This document shows positions 15,060 to 22,628 of a DNA stretch of 22,628 bases, in pieces. The DNA lies in NCBI GenBank assembly GCA_963638355.1, contig CAVHRT010000019.1, positions 1-22,628 of the forward strand, read 5' to 3'. A program made the translations under genes and the position numbers. The notes beneath the pieces were generated by a model. It made no database searches. It was given only the letters and a program-made list of their open reading frames with translations, and was not told the DNA's origin. Origin of the DNA: W0P28-013 sp963638355. Its GTDB lineage: Bacteria; Bacteroidota; Bacteroidia; Bacteroidales; Paludibacteraceae. Position 1 is the first letter of the stretch. Each line of letters opens with the position of its first letter.

Positions 15060-16205
15060 TCAATCACTTACAACCTCAGAAAATTCGCCGCTGATGGTGC
15101 GACCCGTTTCGTCGACAAATTGGCAGGAGAATGTTTGTTTGCCATCGTTTTCGGAAACGACCACTTCGCCATTGTTGATGGCATAGGCTGTTGTGCCAGC
15201 ATTGAACATGGCCGAGACGATGGAATAACTGCGAACACCCGAAAATTCGTAGGTTCCCACGGGGCATTTCTCCTTAACACTAAGCGGCGCATAGAGCGTG
15301 AAAACCAGCGTAGTATCGGCGTCGGTGGCCGTGTATTGGAACTGATTAAGCGATTTCCCGCTGACATCGCCAAGAAAATCCTGCTTCAATCGCGTCGTGG
15401 CAAAAGTGTAGATTTCGGCAGGCGTCTCGCCACTGCGATCGAGGAAATCGATCTTGCCCGAAAACGAAACTACAATCGTTTCCTGATTTTTGCCCTCGAA
15501 ATGTCCTTCGAGCGTGTATTCATCGCCATCGAGCGTAACCCAGAACGAGCCCGACTGCACAAAAACCACAGTCAAGCCATCGGCTGAGCGCTGCCCAACG
15601 AAAGTGCCAGTGGCGTACTGCGTGCCATCGATGGTCTGCAATTCGCCTGCGGCAAAAGTATATTCGGTGCGGCTGCTGTCGAGTTCAAAAGTATGCACAG
15701 GCACCGTGCGATTGCCCAGCGGCACATTCATATCGATGTTGAAAAAGATGCCTTCGCCCGACAGCGCGCCCTCGTCGGTGAGCAAAATCCCATCACCTAA
15801 AAGTCTGAGTACCAGATTATTAGTACCATTTTCGTAAGCATCGCCATAGTAAAGCACCGTGGCGCGCGAGAACGAAAATTCGTAGTCGAGTTTGCCCACC
15901 GTGACGCTACACGAGGTCGATTTTTTGCCGGCCGTTGCCGTGATGGTGCAACTGCCAGTGTAGACTGCGGTTACCGTGCCATCGCTCGAAACCGTTGCCA
16001 CCGCCTCGTCGCTCGACGCCCACGAAACGCTGTTGTACATGGCGGCTTCAAGTGGAAGAATCACCGCCTCGAGTTGGTAGGTTTCGCCCACCTGCAGTTC
16101 GAGCGTGTTGCGGTCGACCGTAACCGACGACACAGGGTGCTTATCGCACGACACGAGCAGGAAAGCGAAGAAAACGATCGAGAGATATTTTGCGAATTTT
16201 GTCAT
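15060..16205 (-). CDS. Lipoprotein with N-terminal BIG2 Ig-like domain
   Basis: The 381-residue protein starts with a lipoprotein signal ending in Cys20 (FAFLLVSC). A BIG2-type Ig domain follows (about 25-108), with the hallmark SVTVDRNTLELQVGETYQL, WASSDEAVATVSSDGTVTA and GSCTITATAG. The remaining 270 residues are beta-rich, with repeated G-T-Y/F-x-G patterns, and match no family I recognise. It is likely an outer-membrane surface lipoprotein. The 188-base spacer upstream (16206-16393) holds TTTCAGA and CTAACTCCT words and no clear TAnnTTTG box for this gene. Confidence 0.8.
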   Translation of the reverse strand: MTKFAKYLSIVFFAFLLVSCDKHPVSSVTVDRNTLELQVGETYQLEAVILPLEAAMYNSVSWASSDEAVATVSSDGTVTAVYTGSCTITATAGKKSTSCSVTVGKLDYEFSFSRATVLYYGDAYENGTNNLVLRLLGDGILLTDEGALSGEGIFFNIDMNVPLGNRTVPVHTFELDSSRTEYTFAAGELQTIDGTQYATGTFVGQRSADGLTVVFVQSGSFWVTLDGDEYTLEGHFEGKNQETIVVSFSGKIDFLDRSGETPAEIYTFATTRLKQDFLGDVSGKSLNQFQYTATDADTTLVFTLYAPLSVKEKCPVGTYEFSGVRSYSIVSAMFNAGTTAYAINNGEVVVSENDGKQTFSCQFVDETGRTISGEFSEVVSD

Positions 16206-16393
16206 TTCTGATTAAGAGATTTCAAATTTCAGATTTCAGATTCGATTTTTGCTCCGCTCGGCAAACTGAAAACGAGTTTTCATTTGCTCTCACTTATCGC
16301 AAAAAATCAAATTATCAGTTTCCATGTCTTTCCGCATTTGGCTTTGGTTACCGATCACTACTAACTACTAACTCCTCACTTCTAACTCCTAAC

Positions 16394-17221
16394 TTACCAG
16401 ACTGTTTCAAGGTTTTCGGAGCGATTTTTGCCGCCAAAAATGCATTTATCGAACACTGTGCCGATGACCAAACGCACCTGTTCGCGGCTGAAAGTGAGCG
16501 ATTCGGTTTTTACTCGCAGAAAATCGTGCGCCACGCCAATGCGCCAAGTGCTGCGGCGGAAACGCATGTCGAGCGTGAGGGCTTGCACCACCGCCACGCG
16601 ATTGTGGAACGATGCAAAATGTGCCGTGCCGCGCAGCGACGATTCCATCTCGTAGTACGACTGCCCCATTTCGGGCGCAAACATACACCCAACAAACGGC
16701 GTACGTACCATGTAACGCAGTCTGTATGCGCTGCGTTTTGCTGCAATGCGATATTCCACACCAGCCGACAGATTCAACGCCAATGCCAAATCCATGGAAT
16801 AGGGTTTGTTCACCGATTTTGTAATCACACGACCATAGTAATCCACATCCGCCACACCGCCCGCCATAATGGTGAGATCGGCAATTGGTTTATAGCCATA
16901 GTGCGCCCCCCAGCCGCCACGCGCGCCAAAACCGAGCAGTGAATTGCTGCCAACATTATTGCCAAGCAACGCACCCGTCAAACGCAGTTCGCCCACATGC
17001 GACCAGTCGGCATTTTGGTGAAACGATTGCCACCATTCGTTGTCGATGTGAATGCTGTAGCCCTTGTACGGCAGCGCGGAAAGATATTCGTCGGTAACAA
17101 AAACTCCGCCAAAGCCCACTGTCAGCACATTTTCGATGGCATGCAGCCGCAACGAATCCTGCGCCACAGCGCTACACGCCAGCAAAACAGCGAAAGACAA
17201 TATGCTCAAGCGGCGACGCAT
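16394..17221 (-). CDS. Outer-membrane-like beta-barrel protein of unknown function (possibly DUF3316-like)
   Basis: The 275-residue protein has a signal peptide (about 1-20, ending AVA before QDSLR) and alternating aromatic/polar strands throughout (for example GYSIHIDNEWWQSF, VEYRIAAKRSAYRLRYMV and WRIGVAHDFLRVKTE), as in small outer-membrane barrels. It resembles DUF3316-type Bacteroidales proteins by overall pattern, a tentative assignment made from memory. Its ATG at 17221 directly abuts the stop of the upstream rhodanese lipoprotein (17222), so they form a two-gene unit. No enzymatic motif is visible. Confidence 0.7.
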   Translation of the reverse strand: MRRRLSILSFAVLLACSAVAQDSLRLHAIENVLTVGFGGVFVTDEYLSALPYKGYSIHIDNEWWQSFHQNADWSHVGELRLTGALLGNNVGSNSLLGFGARGGWGAHYGYKPIADLTIMAGGVADVDYYGRVITKSVNKPYSMDLALALNLSAGVEYRIAAKRSAYRLRYMVRTPFVGCMFAPEMGQSYYEMESSLRGTAHFASFHNRVAVVQALTLDMRFRRSTWRIGVAHDFLRVKTESLTFSREQVRLVIGTVFDKCIFGGKNRSENLETVW

Positions 17222-17605
17222 CTACTCAACCGCTTTTCCAGCATTTTGCCACGCTTCGATGCCCGTGTTCAGCTCGTAGACCTGTTCAAAACCAAGATCG
17301 AGGAGGCGCTGAGCGGCTATTTTACTGCGTTTTCCGTGCAGACAGTAGACTGCCACTGGTTTCGACGCATCGAGCAACGACTGCGCACGCTGGTCGAAGT
17401 CGGGCGATTTCACATCGATGTTCACCGCGCCAGCAATGTGCGGTTTGTTCACAAATTCGTCGGCCGTGCGCACATCGATAAGTTGCACGCTATCGACAGC
17501 AATCAGTTGTTCAAACTCGTCGTTCCCGAGCGACTGATACGAATGCACACTGCATGCCACAAACAGGCAAGCAGCAAGAATTGTGAGAAAAATTGGGCGT
17601 TTCAT
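17222..17605 (-). CDS. Rhodanese-domain lipoprotein
   Basis: The 127-residue protein has a lipoprotein signal with Cys18 (CLFVAC) and a single rhodanese domain (about 25-127). It shows LIDVRTADEF (42-51), HIAGAVNIDV (56-65) and the active-site loop CLHGKRS with Cys88 (88-94). Such proteins transfer or sense sulfane sulfur; the lipid anchor places this one in the periplasm or envelope. It is immediately followed by the outer-membrane-like gene. The upstream spacer (17606-17756) holds TTTCTGG and CAAGTAGC words, and a TAGATTTTG sequence on the minus strand that is one base off the promoter consensus. Confidence 0.92.
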   Translation of the reverse strand: MKRPIFLTILAACLFVACSVHSYQSLGNDEFEQLIAVDSVQLIDVRTADEFVNKPHIAGAVNIDVKSPDFDQRAQSLLDASKPVAVYCLHGKRSKIAAQRLLDLGFEQVYELNTGIEAWQNAGKAVE

Positions 17606-17650
17606 AATTCTTAGTTTCTAAGTTTCTGGTTTCTAGATTTCTGGTTGATA

Positions 17651-17695
17651 GTCGCAAGTAGCAAGTAACAAGTCGCAAGAATTGGCTACTGCAAT
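17651..17695. repeat. CAAGTAGC-word repeat, second location
   Basis: GTCGCAAGTAGCAAGTAACA and the following AGTCGCAAG words, then ATTGGCTACTGCAA, resemble 11098-11137. It lies between the rhodanese and asd genes, next to a run of TTTCTGGTTTCTAG words at 17608-17645. Confidence 0.6.
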
Positions 17696-17747
17696 TGAAA
17701 GTTTGCACTGCAAAATCTATCTTCTATCGTCTATGCTCTATATTCTC

Positions 17748-17768
17748 AAAAAAAAATCAATTGATTTT
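17748..17768 (-). terminator. Possible weak terminator overlapping the asd stop codon
   Basis: A perfect 16-base palindrome, AAAATCAATTGATTTT (17753-17768), contains the asd TGA stop and on the minus strand runs directly into nine T residues. The stem is all A-T except for two C-G pairs, so it would be weak. Confidence 0.35.
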
Positions 17769-18758
17769 CATGAGCGTTTCGGCAATCTGCACGGCATTTA
17801 GAGCTGCGCCTTTGCGAATTTGGTCGCCAACGCACCAAAATGCAAGGCCGTTGGCATTCGACAAATCTTTGCGCAATCGGCCAACGAAAACGGCATCTTT
17901 TCCAGCCACAAAAAGCGGCATCGGATACTCCAACGCAGCAGGATTATCTTGCAGCACAATGCCATCGGCAGCCGAAAAAGCCTCGCGCACATCGTCGAGT
18001 TTGAGCGGATCTTCGGTCTCGAGCCAAATGCTCTCGCTGTGGGCGCGCAACGACGGCACACGCACGCAGGTGGCGCTCACTTCGATGTCGGAATGCATAA
18101 TTTTGCGCGTCTCGTTGTACATTTTCATCTCCTCTTTGGTGTAGCCATTTTCGGTGAAAACATCGATATGCGGAATGACATTGTACGCCAACTGATGCGC
18201 GAATTTTTTTACCGTAACAGGCTTACCATCAAGCACTTCGCGGTATTGCTGTTCCAGTTCGGCCATGGCCGATGCGCCCGCGCCACTCGCCGCCTGATAG
18301 GTGGCCACATGCACGCGTTTGATGTGCGACAACTCCTCGATAACTCGCAGAGCCACAACCATTTGAATGGTTGTGCAATTAGGATTTGCAATGATGCCAC
18401 GCGGACACATGCGCACATCGTCGGCATTCACTTCTGGCACCACAAGCGGCACATTTTCGTCCATGCGGAAGGCGCTCGAATTGTCGATCATCACTGTGCC
18501 AAAGCGCGTGATGTCATCGGCAAACTCGCGCGAAACCGACGCACCAGCCGACACAAATGCGATCTCGATGCCCTTAAAATCATCGCCATGACGCAATTCC
18601 TGCACTTTGTATTTTTTTCCGCAAAATTCGTACTCGCGCCCAGCACTGCGCTGCGAACCAAAAAGCACCAACTCATCGATGGGGAACTGACGCTCGGCCA
18701 GCACCTTCAAAAATTCTTGTCCTACGGCGCCACTTGCGCCAACAATCGCAACCTTCAT
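17757..18758 (-). CDS. asd: Aspartate-semialdehyde dehydrogenase
   Basis: The enzyme reduces aspartyl phosphate with NADPH to aspartate semialdehyde, the branch point to lysine and diaminopimelate, threonine and methionine. From the chosen ATG the protein is 333 residues. It has the nucleotide-binding GASGAVG (7-13), NSSAFRMD (93-100), catalytic Cys128 in NPNCTT and His240 in RAHSES. A TTG three codons further upstream (18767) extends the frame, but the ATG gives the canonical MKVAIVGASG start. It stands alone: 151 bases separate it from the rhodanese gene and 162 from the divergent lamin-tail gene. A minus-strand TAACTTTG at 18904-18897 is a candidate -7 box. Confidence 0.97.
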   Translation of the reverse strand: MKVAIVGASGAVGQEFLKVLAERQFPIDELVLFGSQRSAGREYEFCGKKYKVQELRHGDDFKGIEIAFVSAGASVSREFADDITRFGTVMIDNSSAFRMDENVPLVVPEVNADDVRMCPRGIIANPNCTTIQMVVALRVIEELSHIKRVHVATYQAASGAGASAMAELEQQYREVLDGKPVTVKKFAHQLAYNVIPHIDVFTENGYTKEEMKMYNETRKIMHSDIEVSATCVRVPSLRAHSESIWLETEDPLKLDDVREAFSAADGIVLQDNPAALEYPMPLFVAGKDAVFVGRLRKDLSNANGLAFWCVGDQIRKGAALNAVQIAETLMKIN

Positions 18759-18832
18759 AGATTTCAAAATTTCAAATTTCAGATTTCAAATTATCGCTTC
18801 GCGATTAGAAATCAACATTTTTTCAAGAAAAA

Positions 18833-18864
18833 TTTGCAAATGCAAAATTTTAGTCTTACCTTTG
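18833..18864 (+). promoter_or_regulatory. Promoter of the lamin-tail protein gene
   Basis: TTTG at 18833-18836, 20 bases, then TACCTTTG at 18857-18864 fully matches the Bacteroidota consensus. The predicted start near 18871 leaves a leader of about 50 bases before the ATG at 18921. Confidence 0.75.
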
Positions 18865-18896
18865 TGCAAAATTCTGATTCGCAAAAATTCGAGCCA

Positions 18897-18904
18897 CAAA
18901 GTTA
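18897..18904 (-). promoter_or_regulatory. Candidate minus-strand -7 box for asd
   Basis: The minus strand reads TAACTTTG, the same octamer as at dnaN and rnpB. No TTTG lies 19-21 bases upstream. If used, the start would be near 18890, about 130 bases before asd, and its transcript would overlap the first bases of the plus-strand transcript. Confidence 0.35.
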
Positions 18905-18920
18905 CGAAAAATCCAAATAA

Positions 18921-21242
18921 ATGATGAAAAGAGTTTTGACAATTTTGTCGCTATTTTTTCCGATTTGCCTTTCGGCGCAGTTCTACGACGATTTCTTGGA
19001 CAACGGCACCGAACTCGATCCCGCTTGGCAAGGCACTTGCGACAAATTTTACATAAAAAATGTGGACGCCACCGCCAATCGCCTTGTGCTAAACGACACG
19101 GCAGCCGCCAGCGGCAAAAACTTTGCCTACCTCAGTCGTCCGTCGACCGCACTGCTTGATGGCGAATGGGAGGCAACCTTCCATTTCGATGTGGAACTGA
19201 CGGCCAACAACTACGCGCGCTATTTTGTGGCGACCTACAGTGCCGACCTCACCGCGGCTCAAAACGGCTATTTCATCTGGATTGGCAACACCAGCAAAGA
19301 GATTTCGCTATACCGACAAAATGGCGAAAAAACTACGAAAATAATCGATGGCACCGACAATCGCACCGCCAGCGCACGCACCATCAGCATTCGCTTGACG
19401 CGCAGCAGCGACGGCACTTGGCTGCTGCAGTCGCGCATCGACGACGAGACCGAATTCGCCACCGAAGGCACAGTGCGCGACCGCATTCATCTGCACACGC
19501 GGTGGGCTGGCATCGTTTTTTGCTATTCCAAGAGCAATGGGCGCGAAAAATTTGAGTGTTCCACCATCAGCGCAGCGGGAAATGCGTATGTGAAACCTGT
19601 GCAATCGCTACGCAAAAACGACATCGTTTTTAGCGAGATAATGGCCGATCCAGAGCCGCAAACGCAACTGCCGCCGCACGAATTTTTGGAGATTTACAAC
19701 CGCACCGATTCCGCCATCGACCTGAGCGATTGGACGCTGACGGTGAACACAAAATCGGCAAAAATAGGCGAGACCACACTGCCGCCACACGCCTATGCCA
19801 CCATTTGTGCCGAATCGGTGGTCGAACTTTTTGCGCCTTACGGACTCACTGCGCCCGCCACGCCTTGGCCCACCATCACCAACTCGGGCGCGCCGCTGCA
19901 ACTATTCGACGACCACGGCAACCTGATAGCGTGGACCGATTTTAGCGATGCTTGGTACGGTGGAGACGGCTTCAAGAAAGATGGCGGATGGTCGCTCGAG
20001 CGCATCAACTGCGACTATCTGGACAACCACGCCGAAAACTGGGCGCCATCGGAGCATTACAACGGCGGCACACCTAGTCAGCCCAACTCCGTGGCACAAA
20101 ATCTGCCCGACGAACGCGCGCCACGCCTCGAATTCATCGCCGCCACAGCCGACACCATCACGCTGCATTTCTCAAAATCGATGGACGAGACAACGCTCAG
20201 CGACCTGCGAAATTACAGCCTCGCGCTCGGCATCGACACCATAATGATAGCGCAACCACACGCAAAAATCGCTCGGCTAAAACTTCATAACAAACTGACA
20301 GCCAATCAGTTACAAACACTCATCATCGAAAATCTTTTGTGCGTCGATAGTCTGCCGCTCGGCACTGTGGAGCGCGAAATTGCCCTGCCCGAGCGTCCCG
20401 AAATGGGCGATGTGGTGCTGAACGAGATTCTTTTCAATCCGAAAGATGATGGCGTCGATTTTGTGGAATTGTGGAACATTTCCGACAAGGCCATCGACCT
20501 GAGCCAACTGCTGCTGACGCGCCGAATCGATGGCGATTTCGAGAGCCGGACAACCATTTGCAGCGAACCACGGCTGTTTGCGCCACACAGTTTTTTGGTA
20601 CTGACCTCCGTTCCAGAAATGGTCTGCCAACAATACGATTGCCCCACGAATGGCGATTTTGCCACCGTGAAACTGCCGTCGCTCAACGACGACGAGGGCA
20701 ACATTGTGGTCATTCGCAACGACGGCACAGTGATGGACGAATTTGCGTACACCGAAAAGATGCACCACGCCTTTGTAACCAATGCTGAGGGCGTTTCGCT
20801 AGAGCGCGTCGACCCGACTGCGCCCACGCAGCAGCAGGACAATTGGCAATCGGCCTCGTTCGAAGCGGGTTATGCCACGCCAGCGCGACAAAATTCGCAG
20901 TACATTGCTCCGACCGATGGCGATGACGGAGAGAAGGCATTTTGGCTCGAATACGAGACCTTCACGCCCAACAACGATGGCTACCGCGACCTGCTACCAC
21001 TGCGCTACCATCTGCCGAGCGATGGTTTCACCGCCACCATCACCATCTACAACCCCACTGGCACACGCATGCGCCGACTGCTTAGCGGCGAACTCACTGG
21101 CACCAAAGGCACCATCTATTGGAACGGCCGCAACGACAGCGAAACCCTCTGCACGCCCGGCATTTATGTAATTTTTGTGGAAGCCATCCGCCCCGACGGA
21201 CAAAAAATTCAGCAAAAAATTGTCTGCGTGCTGAGCATATAA
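18921..21242 (+). CDS. Lamin-tail-domain surface protein with Ig-like and FlgD/CHU_C-like C-terminal domain
   Basis: The 773-residue protein has a signal peptide (about 1-20, ending LSA before QFYDD). An N-terminal beta-sandwich region (about 20-225) resembles a concanavalin-like fold. Lamin-tail domain 1 covers about 232-365 (VFSEIMADPEP, FLEIYNRTDSAIDLSDW, and GGWSLERIN). An SbsA/Big_5-like Ig segment covers about 400-485 (ITLHFSKSMDETTLSDLRNY). Lamin-tail domain 2 covers about 494-630 (VVLNEILFNP, FVELWNISDKAIDLS). The C-terminal domain from about 676 begins FTPNNDGYRD and ends GIYVIFVEAIRPDGQ, as in FlgD-like or CHU_C-like T9SS cargo ends. It is probably a secreted or surface-attached protein; lamin-tail domains in bacteria often accompany nucleases or adhesins, but no catalytic domain is seen here. 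Two tandem ATGs (18921, 18924) are both possible starts. Confidence 0.88.
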   Translation: MMKRVLTILSLFFPICLSAQFYDDFLDNGTELDPAWQGTCDKFYIKNVDATANRLVLNDTAAASGKNFAYLSRPSTALLDGEWEATFHFDVELTANNYARYFVATYSADLTAAQNGYFIWIGNTSKEISLYRQNGEKTTKIIDGTDNRTASARTISIRLTRSSDGTWLLQSRIDDETEFATEGTVRDRIHLHTRWAGIVFCYSKSNGREKFECSTISAAGNAYVKPVQSLRKNDIVFSEIMADPEPQTQLPPHEFLEIYNRTDSAIDLSDWTLTVNTKSAKIGETTLPPHAYATICAESVVELFAPYGLTAPATPWPTITNSGAPLQLFDDHGNLIAWTDFSDAWYGGDGFKKDGGWSLERINCDYLDNHAENWAPSEHYNGGTPSQPNSVAQNLPDERAPRLEFIAATADTITLHFSKSMDETTLSDLRNYSLALGIDTIMIAQPHAKIARLKLHNKLTANQLQTLIIENLLCVDSLPLGTVEREIALPERPEMGDVVLNEILFNPKDDGVDFVELWNISDKAIDLSQLLLTRRIDGDFESRTTICSEPRLFAPHSFLVLTSVPEMVCQQYDCPTNGDFATVKLPSLNDDEGNIVVIRNDGTVMDEFAYTEKMHHAFVTNAEGVSLERVDPTAPTQQQDNWQSASFEAGYATPARQNSQYIAPTDGDDGEKAFWLEYETFTPNNDGYRDLLPLRYHLPSDGFTATITIYNPTGTRMRRLLSGELTGTKGTIYWNGRNDSETLCTPGIYVIFVEAIRPDGQKIQQKIVCVLSI

Positions 21243-21356
21243 AATTAAGATTTCAAATTTCTGGTTTCTGGTTAGAAAAGTTTCTAATCGTTTCTAGGTT
21301 TCTCGCGCTTCGCACTGTTTCTAATTGTTTATTTGAAGATTTGAAAATTTGAAGAT

Positions 21357-21380
21357 TGTAGGGACGCGGCACGCCACGTC
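21357..21380. repeat. Dispersed palindromic repeat, copy 3 (inverted)
   Basis: On the minus strand this reads GACGTGGCGTGCCGCGTC followed by CCTACA, matching copies 1 and 2 except for one base at the centre. It sits in the 275-base convergent spacer 21243-21517, which also holds TTTCTGG, ATTTGAAG and AATCATTG words and the minus-strand terminator. Confidence 0.85.
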
Positions 21381-21421
21381 ATTATAATCATCGAATTATT
21401 GAATCATTGAATCATTGAATG

Positions 21422-21458
21422 AAAAACGGCTCTCGAACCAAGTTCGAAAGCCGTTTCC
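21422..21458 (-). terminator. Intrinsic terminator of the leucine-rich-repeat gene
   Basis: On the minus strand a stem of about 15 bp (21442-21456 with 21424-21438, three-base loop) ends in a T run (complement of 21422-21426). It is nearly identical to the terminator at 1259-1296. On the plus strand no T run follows it, so it probably does not stop the convergent lamin-tail transcript. Confidence 0.85.
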
Positions 21459-21490
21459 TATAAACTATAAACTCTCACCTCTAACCTATT
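21426..21490. repeat. 65-nt 3'-UTR/terminator repeat, copy B (inverted)
   Basis: This is the reverse complement of 1225-1289 at 61 of 65 positions. It lies 27 bases after the stop of the minus-strand leucine-rich-repeat gene. Between the stop and the block is a C-rich word (CCCCTAGCCC on the minus strand) that also occurs after the stop at 1207. Confidence 0.9.
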
Positions 21491-21517
21491 CCCCCTCTCT
21501 GAGGGCTAGGGGGAATC

Positions 21518-22628
21518 TTATCGCACAATAACCTTCTGAGCGACATTGCCAACCTTTACAACATAAACGCCACTCAGCTGACCATTCATTTCGGTAACGT
21601 TTTGACCGACGACGGTGAAAATCTGCATGCCTTCAGCACCATAAATGCAACCATTTTCAGCGTATATTTCGGGCATTTCGGTATTTTGCAGGGCGGTTGG
21701 GGTACTCTGCTCTACATCGAACTGGGCGGTGAGCGTCAAATCTTCAGTCACAGCGAGCGTGCGTGGGTTGTCGGTATTGCCATCGCTCCATTGCACAAAT
21801 TTGTAACCTGCATTGGGCGTGGCTTCTATTACGGCATCAGTCTCGCAATCTGGTTGTTGCTTAATCTCTATCGTGCCTTTTGCGTCATCTTGGCTCTGCA
21901 CATCTAGAGTGTAGTAGAGCATCTCTTGTAAGTTATCAATTGATCTCCACCCCGTAAGTTTCTGGTAAGTTGCTAACGTTCCACACGGGATATATACAGT
22001 CGAATTTGTTCCTTCCAATTGATGAAACGCTTCAGAGTCAATAGCAATTGGCGAAGTAATATACACAAATACTTTCAAATCATCACTTCCTTCAATAGCA
22101 GAATTATCGATAGAAGTTACGGTACTAGGAATAATTATCGTATCTAACCTATCACAATCATCGAAAGCACAGCGTCCAATAGTCGTTACGCCATTTGGAA
22201 TAGTGACAGAGGTTATCTCCTTGCAGCCCGAGAAAACATATCCACCAATAGTCTTTACCGTATTCGGGATATCGATGGCACCCATAGCCGTGCGAAGGCA
22301 CCCCCAGAGCACGGTTTTGGTATTGTTGCTATAAGCGAAAATTCCCTCTACATATCCGTTTATGCAGCGACAACCCCACATCACATTTTTTGTGTCTATT
22401 GCTGTTCCATGGTACGTAACGTTTAGCACATGATAGAAAGCATTGAGTCCAATGTCGGTAACACCATCCGGGATAGCAATGTCTGTAATACTTACACATT
22501 CATGAAAGGCATATTCTCCAATAGAAGTAAGGCTGCTGGGTAGTGTGATGGATTCGAGATTCGTACAATAGCTAAAAGCCCAAACTCCAATGGTTGTAAC
22601 ACCCTCTGGAATTGTAATACTCGTCAGA
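21518..22628 (-). CDS. BspA-type leucine-rich-repeat surface protein with InlB-type repeat and sorting tail (5' truncated by window)
   Basis: The frame is open to the window edge, giving at least 369 residues; a GTG at 22429 is internal and is not the real start. The first 230 or so residues are BspA/Treponema-type leucine-rich repeats (LTSITIPEGVTTIGVWAF, SSLTSIGEYAF, SVTIPNGVTTIGRCAF). Next is a bacterial repeat of the Flg_new/InlB B type (EATPNAGYKFVQWSDG and LTAQFDV). The last 58 residues (from about TALQNTEM) form a tail ending in KVIVR that closely matches the end of the protein at 230-1207. Such proteins are typically surface adhesins or host-interaction proteins. The repeat part is AT-rich compared with core genes. 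A terminator follows at 21458-21422. Confidence 0.88.
   Translation of the reverse strand, partial: LTSITIPEGVTTIGVWAFSYCTNLESITLPSSLTSIGEYAFHECVSITDIAIPDGVTDIGLNAFYHVLNVTYHGTAIDTKNVMWGCRCINGYVEGIFAYSNNTKTVLWGCLRTAMGAIDIPNTVKTIGGYVFSGCKEITSVTIPNGVTTIGRCAFDDCDRLDTIIIPSTVTSIDNSAIEGSDDLKVFVYITSPIAIDSEAFHQLEGTNSTVYIPCGTLATYQKLTGWRSIDNLQEMLYYTLDVQSQDDAKGTIEIKQQPDCETDAVIEATPNAGYKFVQWSDGNTDNPRTLAVTEDLTLTAQFDVEQSTPTALQNTEMPEIYAENGCIYGAEGMQIFTVVGQNVTEMNGQLSGVYVVKVGNVAQKVIVR

Noticed and set aside
17820..18920. Long plus-strand frame of 366 codons opposite asd
   Set aside because: It is antisense to a gene with all catalytic motifs, and its composition is that of a shadow frame.
22427..22429. GTG as start of the leucine-rich-repeat gene
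   Set aside because: The frame and the leucine-rich repeats continue upstream without a stop to the window edge.

Overview
This window looks like chromosomal DNA of a member of the Bacteroidota, most likely order Bacteroidales; I cannot name the genus. The reasons are: promoter-like sites of the Bacteroidota form TTTG-N19-21-TAnnTTTG; little sign of Shine-Dalgarno sequences; several proteins with C-terminal tails resembling type IX secretion (T9SS) sorting domains; many lipoproteins; a fused SpmA/SpmB-type membrane protein; a Big_5-type lipoprotein starting Cys-Ala-Asn-Arg-Gly; and a lamin-tail surface protein. No transposase, integrase, phage gene, CRISPR array, tRNA or rRNA was seen.

Layout. 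(1) 1-1300: AT-rich accessory segment with the end of one T9SS-tail protein, overlapped by a second secreted protein, then a strong terminator. (2) 1409-5802: membrane and housekeeping genes on the plus strand: SpmA/B-type protein, YbeY, a Big_5 lipoprotein translationally coupled to a YiiX-like papain-fold hydrolase. (3) 5970-8050: a sigma-54-type response regulator without a DNA-binding domain, tsaE, and the RNase P RNA gene rnpB, whose promoter -7 box overlaps the tsaE stop codon. (4) 8050-9500: secreted endonuclease I bracketed by two near-identical palindromic repeats. (5) 9510-11969: coiled-coil membrane protein coupled to a PAP2 phosphatase, then an acyl-ACP thioesterase. (6) 12003-15048: dnaN, prmC and an S41-family lipoprotein packed as one probable operon behind a good promoter. 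(7) 15060-18758, minus strand: an Ig-like lipoprotein, an outer-membrane-like protein next to a rhodanese lipoprotein, and aspartate-semialdehyde dehydrogenase. (8) 18833-21242, plus strand: a large lamin-tail-domain surface protein with its own promoter. (9) 21357-22628, minus strand: an AT-rich segment with a 5'-truncated BspA-type leucine-rich-repeat protein.

How the parts relate. Core functions (replication clamp, translation and RNA maturation, tRNA modification, lysine/threonine/methionine precursor synthesis, lipid metabolism) are interleaved with cell-surface and secreted proteins. The most distinctive signals are non-coding: a 65-nt 3'-UTR/terminator block shared in inverted orientation by the T9SS-tail genes near the two ends of the window, three copies of a palindromic repeat, and spacers built from short reiterated words. 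No convincing new defence or mobile system was found; the window is mostly ordinary core chromosome with unusual intergenic DNA. There is no gene-free stretch longer than about 300 bases apart from the one holding rnpB.
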